From Chlorokybus atmophyticus (taxonomy: Eukaryota; Streptophyta; Chlorokybophyceae; Chlorokybales; Chlorokybaceae): a stretch of DNA of 21,564 nt. A program made the position numbers and the translations under genes. The notes beneath the pieces are model-generated. The model was not told the DNA's origin and ran no database searches. It saw nothing but the letters and a program-made list of their open reading frames with translations. The stretch covers positions 264,799 through 286,362 of the forward strand of contig RHPI01002161.1 in the NCBI GenBank assembly GCA_009103225.1. Reading direction: 5' to 3'. Below, piece by piece: positions 17,613-21,564 of the stretch (positions within the stretch are counted from its first letter, which is position 1; the number at the start of each line of letters is the position of its first letter).

Positions 17613-19079
17613 CTATTCAACCTTCTTGGCTTTGCCCTTCGCCTTCGTAGGACAGGCCTTTGCAACGTGACCCGGCTGATGGCAGATGAAACAGGTGCGA
17701 GCTGCAGTAGGTGCATTACCAGCAGACGTACCACCAATTCGAGGAGCGAATGTCTTCGCTTTCTTCGCCACATGTACACTCGGCGGAGGATAGCGCTTTA
17801 TTCCCCCCCCTTGCGGCTTGGCCATAGCTGTCACGTTCGACTTTTCCTGCACGACCGTGTCATCATTGTACAGGTAAACACTTAGCTTTTGCAGCTTGGC
17901 CAAGTCATCAGGAACCCAAGGAAGCCCCGTTGCAGTGTTGTACTGCAGCTGATCGCGAACACGCGCATCCAAGCCACGCTTGTACAACTCGAACTGCTCA
18001 GCTTTGTCCATAGGCATCAGGCCGCTATTGGCACGACCAACTAATGCTTGGAACTCCTGCAGATACACTGATGCTGCTCGACCATTCTGTCGCAACTTGC
18101 TAAGTTTGTTACGAGCCTGAGTAGCCGGATCCATGCCACCATAGCGCTCCATCAGAAACTGAAACAGTGCTGGTACTGTCTTCACAGCGCCATGCTCTGT
18201 TTGTCGTGCCCACTCGGCGAGAGCATCAGATGGCATAAGCAACTCAGCAACGGCAACGTGCTCACCCACCGGGCGCTTTAGCGCTGTCAGGTAATGTTCG
18301 ACAGTCACCACCCAATCATGGATACTTACACTACCGTTAGGCTTGAACTTTTCAGGTTTGTTCAATGCCGTAACCGGCAGCCCCACTGATGCGCCAACTG
18401 ATGAAGCAGCACCCGCTACTTGCTGACGCAGCGCCATCAACTCAGATTGCATCGCATCGAGGCGTGCCTCCAACTTCACTCGGCCAGCCAACTTATTTTC
18501 CAAGTTAGGTCCCAAGTACCAGAACACATCCTTGCAACGCTGCTGCGTTTCAACCATCAAGTTGGCTAAGGCCTCAAACGCCATCCGCTTCCCTTCGTAT
18601 GGGAGCGGCCTATCGTAGACGGCCATCAGAGCAGCCACTTTTGGATCACCACGCACGAGTGGCGGAACATTGTTCGTCAACTCGTGCTCAATCATGCGGA
18701 TCACCATCTCCTTACTAGTGCGAGGGAGAGTGGCAAAATCTGTTTCATAGCCATTACGAACCTTCTGCGCCCATGCATCCCACACTTCTTGACGAAGCTG
18801 CGGGTGGGCGTCAAGTAAAGTCTTGCGCTCGCGCGCATACTTTTCAATGGCTCCGCCAATGACACTCGGTGTGTCCATTACAGCTGGCTCACTGTGGGTA
18901 GACAGGTCGGGGGAAGCTTCGCTATCTTGCTTAGCCTCTTCTTCCTTGTCACTGTCAGTGAGCTTATAGCTCTCACTCGTGTCCGAGTCCCTCACTTTGT
19001 CATCACTGGATGGCTCATATGAGGATGATGAATCAGGGACGGTGAAGTACTTTTCACCTCCCTCTCCTTGGTCAGACAT
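17613..19079 (-). CDS. Chromovirus Gag with CCHC zinc knuckle
   Basis: The open frame reaches back to 19118; the Met at 19079 (MSDQGEGGEKYF) is the likelier start, because the 13 residues before it look like leader. The N-terminus is acidic and Ser-rich, then comes a retrotransposon-type Gag (SIHDWVVTVEHYL, FQFLMERYGG, ASVYLQEFQALV). Near the end, CFICHQPGHVAKAC is a CCHC knuckle that binds RNA during particle assembly. The last residues are Lys-rich (KGKAKKVE), followed by TAG and then, in the same frame, DYAVADV of pol. Length is normal for a chromovirus Gag. Confidence 0.93.
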   Translation of the reverse strand: MSDQGEGGEKYFTVPDSSSSYEPSSDDKVRDSDTSESYKLTDSDKEEEAKQDSEASPDLSTHSEPAVMDTPSVIGGAIEKYARERKTLLDAHPQLRQEVWDAWAQKVRNGYETDFATLPRTSKEMVIRMIEHELTNNVPPLVRGDPKVAALMAVYDRPLPYEGKRMAFEALANLMVETQQRCKDVFWYLGPNLENKLAGRVKLEARLDAMQSELMALRQQVAGAASSVGASVGLPVTALNKPEKFKPNGSVSIHDWVVTVEHYLTALKRPVGEHVAVAELLMPSDALAEWARQTEHGAVKTVPALFQFLMERYGGMDPATQARNKLSKLRQNGRAASVYLQEFQALVGRANSGLMPMDKAEQFELYKRGLDARVRDQLQYNTATGLPWVPDDLAKLQKLSVYLYNDDTVVQEKSNVTAMAKPQGGGIKRYPPPSVHVAKKAKTFAPRIGGTSAGNAPTAARTCFICHQPGHVAKACPTKAKGKAKKVE

Positions 19080-19866
19080 CTGCCCAAGGATAACACTGTT
19101 CAAATAGTGCACAAACACGGAAAGTTGTGCACTATGAAAACGTCGAATACTAGTGATTTTGTCCTGTCAAGTTTGGAGGGGTAAACGTGGAGTATTCAGC
19201 CCAAACAAGAGCTCTCCACACACCTCTCAACTAGACAATCACTGTGCAACAAACCGCACGCGAATGCACGCGACGGCTCACGAGCTATGGCTGCTCAAAG
19301 TTTTCACTTTGTACAACCCAGCTCAACTTACAATCACAATTGACACCCAAAGTGCCAAAATCTCGTTGAATCAGCCCTACAGGCCGATATCGACAAGTTG
19401 TGAGTTGTGAGTTTGATATCGACCGCACAGAAAAATTCTGGCGGCCTCACCGCACTGACTGGCGGTACCGAGACAGTCGATGTTGCCACCGAACTGCCCC
19501 CAAGGGAATTTATCCAAAAAAATAGATAAAAAGCCCTTCACCACCACGAATCCACGTGGTGGTTAGCACACAAAGATTATAGTAAACAATATATGATTAC
19601 TATGTTATGTGCTTGGATGCAATGCTTCAGGGAGGGGCCTGGATGGCCGCCCCCCTTCACACAATAACAACTAAACTAGGACAAGTTAGGCATGGCATGG
19701 CATGGCATGCATAGGCTAGGCTAGGCTAGGCTAGGCACCAGCAGCAGCGTTTAACTACAACAGTTAAACCACACAAAACATTTAACTACCGCTAGTTTGC
19801 CGCCGCAGTGCCGCCTGCCGACGCAGTGCCTGCCGCCGCCCCTGCCACAGGCCCCTTGCCGCCCGT
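19080..19866 (-). promoter_or_regulatory. Untranslated leader of the chromovirus, about 790 nt
   Basis: Lies between the primer site and gag. It contains a hairpin ACCACCACG-aatcca-CGTGGTGGT (19540-19563), two copies of GATATCGAC (19386-19394 and 19415-19423) and two adjacent pentanucleotide repeats (19689-19733). Packaging or dimerisation signals are expected in such leaders but cannot be assigned. No convincing coding frame. Confidence 0.55.
19689..19733. repeat. Adjacent pentanucleotide repeats (GGCAT)4 and (GGCTA)4
   Basis: Four GGCAT units at 19689-19708 are followed after five bases by four GGCTA units at 19714-19733. They lie within the retrotransposon leader. Confidence 0.9.
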
Positions 19867-19878
19867 GCTCCGATACCA
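19867..19878 (-). promoter_or_regulatory. Primer binding site of the chromovirus (tRNA-Met-like 3' end)
   Basis: One base inside the 5' LTR, the minus strand reads TGGTATCGGAGC. It differs by one base from the common plant initiator tRNA-Met site TGGTATCAGAGC. The real tRNA would end GCTCCGATACCA if the match is perfect. Confidence 0.8.
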
Positions 19879-19879
19879 A

Positions 19880-20218
19880 TGTCAGGAGAGAGGGTGTGCC
19901 CCTCCTCCCTTTAATCCCCTACCCCAACACCACCACCAGCCTCGCCGCCGCCGCCGCCACTGCCGGGGCAGTTGCCAGAGCAAAAGATGCTCTGGCTATG
20001 GCGGCCGCTGCGTTAGCAGCGCCGCCATGCAGCTGATATCAACATGAGACTCATGTCTCATGTCGATATCAGTGTTATAGTTAAGTAACACTACATTAGG
20101 GCCTTAACACTAGGTTAACGGCCCTAATAAGGCTTAATAGGCTGTATAATCCCGTTGGGACCCTTATTTAATCCTAAATAAGGGCGGGGAACCTCTATGG
20201 AGGTAGCACACCGTTACA
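19880..20218 (-). repeat. 5' LTR of the chromovirus (promoter copy)
   Basis: 339 bp, identical to 13412-13750 except at two positions: G/A in the CTAT(G/A)GCGG segment, and A/C in the 15-bp hairpin arm. It begins on the minus strand with TGTAACGG and ends CCTGACA. No TATA box is clear. Confidence 0.96.
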
Positions 20219-20223
20219 GTGAC
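20219..20223. repeat. Target site duplication GTGAC, right copy
   Basis: GTGAC follows the right LTR and equals 13407-13411. Confidence 0.95.
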
Positions 20224-20730
20224 CCAGAGTGCTGCGCCAACGCCTCAGGCCTCGCCTTCGTGTGCTAGGCAAGAAGTAGCCGAGTGTTCTGCACATCCTG
20301 CCTCCCCTCAACCACAGCCACATGCTCGCAATCCCAATTCAGCACCCTCCCTTCCTGCCGCGGAGACTCACTTGCCACCGCACTCTGACCATCCGGAGGC
20401 ATCTCCATCAAGAAGCAGCTGTAGCTCGCCCTCTCCCTCTAAGCTTGCCACATTGATCCCAGCCTGTTTTGTTGGTAAAGAGATTGATCGAGGTATCATG
20501 AAAGCTGCGCTGAAAGACAAAGGCTTCATGCTCGACCTCATGAAGCAACATGAGGTCGTGGAGGAACGGGAGGCAACCAACAAGCGCAAGGCTGTGGAGC
20601 AAGAAGATAACGCCTTACCTCCTCTGAGTGACAGTGCCACGGAGAGCGCCTGCCAGGATGTGCAGGGTGACAAAAAAAAAAGAAGAAGGTTGTTGGAACA
20701 AAGGACGCTGACAGGACCAAAAAAGGAAAG
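20224..20730 (+). CDS. Continuation of the OTU exon: Pro/Ser-rich segment with basic nuclear-localisation-like stretch
   Basis: The frame is the one that ends at 13411, so this is the rest of the interrupted exon. It is Pro/Ser/Ala/His-rich at first, then a charged, probably helical part (GKEIDRGIMKAALKDKGF, EVVEEREATNKRKAVEQ), then a run of lysines. A 10-A tract lies at 20672-20681. In the frame from the left the exon ends out of phase; a +1 adjustment in the tract gives a Lys-rich end (KVVGTKDADRTKKGK) that meets the donor AAAG/GTGAGG at 20730 in phase 0, the phase needed by the next exon. A one-base loss in the tract, real or artefactual, is therefore likely. The basic run suggests nuclear targeting. 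Confidence 0.55.
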
Positions 20731-20824
20731 GTGAGGCATCGTTACAACATTAGAAGAAGCACAGCGCCTTGAAGCCTCACTGGGGCTGACTGTGTGTCCT
20801 GAGTAGGCACAGGCGGGTTTATAG

Positions 20825-21564
20825 CGTCAAGTGGCTGCTCAGCATTGTCCAGAGAGACAGCCGGTGCGGCACGAGCTGCCTAAGCTCAAAGCACCGACGC
20901 GCAGGCGCTTTGGGGGGCTGACTCGTAGTGCAAAGGAGTTGATCACCCTACAGTACGCCCAAGACGCGCTGCATCACCGCATGCGGCATGCCTCGAGGTG
21001 GGTGACGAAAGTTTGCAATAAGTGGGAGCAAACGCGGAGAATGCGGTCTAAACAGACCTCTGGGGATTGGTCGTGGTTGGAACCCATACACGATATGGCC
21101 ATCCGTAGTACGTTGTTGCCCCTTGCCGTCCTCGATATGATGGTGTTATTGCTGCCGCAGCAACCCGGCAATGTGCAAGAGCTATCTGCGGAGCAGAACT
21201 TCGACCTGCAGCAGATGTACCTGTCGATGTCGACTAATGCGGGTCGAGATGTGTGCCACTACCTGAGCAAACATACTGGGTGGCAAGTAAAACCATTCGA
21301 GCTGTACTTGGCATGCTTTGGCTGGCAGTGGCTGTATGTCATACGGCACGTCGAGCTGATTCTGTGGAAGCTCGAAGAAAATGACGATGCGGGGGAGTAC
21401 ACGAGTGACGACAGCCATGTCGAGGGCCTGGATGAACGCATGCTGGACGAGACCACCAAGACCAGCAGGTGGTGTATGGCGGCAGATGGGCGTCAGGTGA
21501 TCGAGCAGGCAGTGGAGCGTTATGCTGCGCCATTCAGATGGGAGTCGCTACGCCTGCGACGCTA
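20825..21564 (+). CDS. Last visible exon of the OTU gene: long unrecognised C-terminal domain (runs off window)
   Basis: After an intron of 94 bp (20731-20824, GTGAGG..TTTATAG) a frame of 246 codons stays open to the window end. It begins RQVAAQHCPERQP, is basic up to about residue 85 (THRRR-like and RMRHASRWVTKVCNKW), and continues as a helical, Leu/Trp-rich domain (PLAVLDMMVLLLPQQ, FELYLACFGWQWLYVIRHVELILW) with an acidic patch (LEENDDAGEY). No family was recognised. It has no start codon of its own, and its phase fits the preceding exon only after the poly-A frame adjustment. It may be a DNA-binding or transposase-like region; that is a guess from composition. Confidence 0.5.

Larger units (their letters stand above)
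13412..20218 (-). mobile_element. Ty3/gypsy chromovirus-type LTR retrotransposon, 6807 bp
   Basis: Two 339-bp LTRs differing at two positions by eye flank gag, protease, reverse transcriptase, RNase H, integrase and a chromodomain, all on the minus strand. LTRs end in TG..CA and the 5-bp target GTGAC is duplicated. The primer site is at 19867-19878 and the polypurine tract at 13751-13760. Gag and pol share a frame, separated by a UAG; pol is split inside the integrase by a small deletion, so this copy is probably not autonomous. A chromodomain is typical of chromoviruses and directs integration to particular chromatin. The insertion is inside the OTU exon and must be recent. Confidence 0.96.

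Noticed and set aside
10119-17615. UAG (and UAA) reassigned to glutamine, as in some ulvophyte algae
   Set aside because: In-frame TAG occurs in the gag/pol junction, both divergent genes and the integrase fossil. But about 2300 codons of the two young retrotransposons contain no internal TAG or TAA and encode Gln with CAA/CAG, and several genes end at TAA or TAG. A standard code is more likely.
13412-20218. Retrotransposon acting as a spliced intron of the OTU gene
   Set aside because: The borders are TG..CA LTR ends and a 5-bp duplication rather than GT..AG; splicing it out precisely would need sites that are not there.

Overview
This window is nuclear DNA of a eukaryote. Intron-split genes have GT..AG boundaries, dinucleotide and pentanucleotide microsatellites are frequent, and two LTR retrotransposons are present. 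GC-ending codons in the left-edge gene, (CA)n-rich introns and the retrotransposon types fit a green (chlorophyte, perhaps volvocine-like) alga, but nothing here proves the lineage. UAA, UAG and UGA all behave as stops.

Layout. 1-565: last three exons of a + strand gene of unknown function. 566-3097: simple repeats with no gene I can support. 3098-5897: a complete, very young Ty1/copia-type element on the minus strand. It has 469-bp LTRs, a CAGGC target duplication and a half-tRNA primer site, but encodes only Gag and protease. 5898-7046: unexplained. 7047-7990: minus-strand fossil of an older, different Ty3/gypsy integrase. 8083-8400: six 53-bp tandem units. 8757-10574: a seven-exon minus-strand gene of unknown function. 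10575-11170: a region between divergent genes with an array of GTAC-containing hairpins. 11171-13411 and 20224-21564: a + strand multi-exon gene with a zinc-finger-like N-terminus, an OTU cysteine protease domain, a basic nuclear-localisation-like segment and a long unrecognised C-terminal domain that runs off the window. 13412-20218: a young minus-strand Ty3/gypsy chromovirus with 339-bp LTRs and a GTGAC target duplication, inserted inside the OTU exon.

How it fits together. Removing the chromovirus and one GTGAC copy makes the OTU exon read through in a single frame into the 20224-20730 segment, so the two distant pieces were one gene. That gene also carries two single-base frame changes, each at or near a homopolymer (C5 and A10), plus one in-frame UAG. 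Decay and consensus error are both possible. The divergent partner gene also has an in-frame UAG. The divergent pair, OTU domain and zinc-finger-like motif could be the cargo of an undescribed DNA transposon, but no transposase or terminal inverted repeats are visible. The chromovirus has gag and pol in the same frame separated by one UAG, and its integrase is split by a small deletion. The copia element has three heat-shock-type GAAnnTTC motifs upstream of a TATA box.
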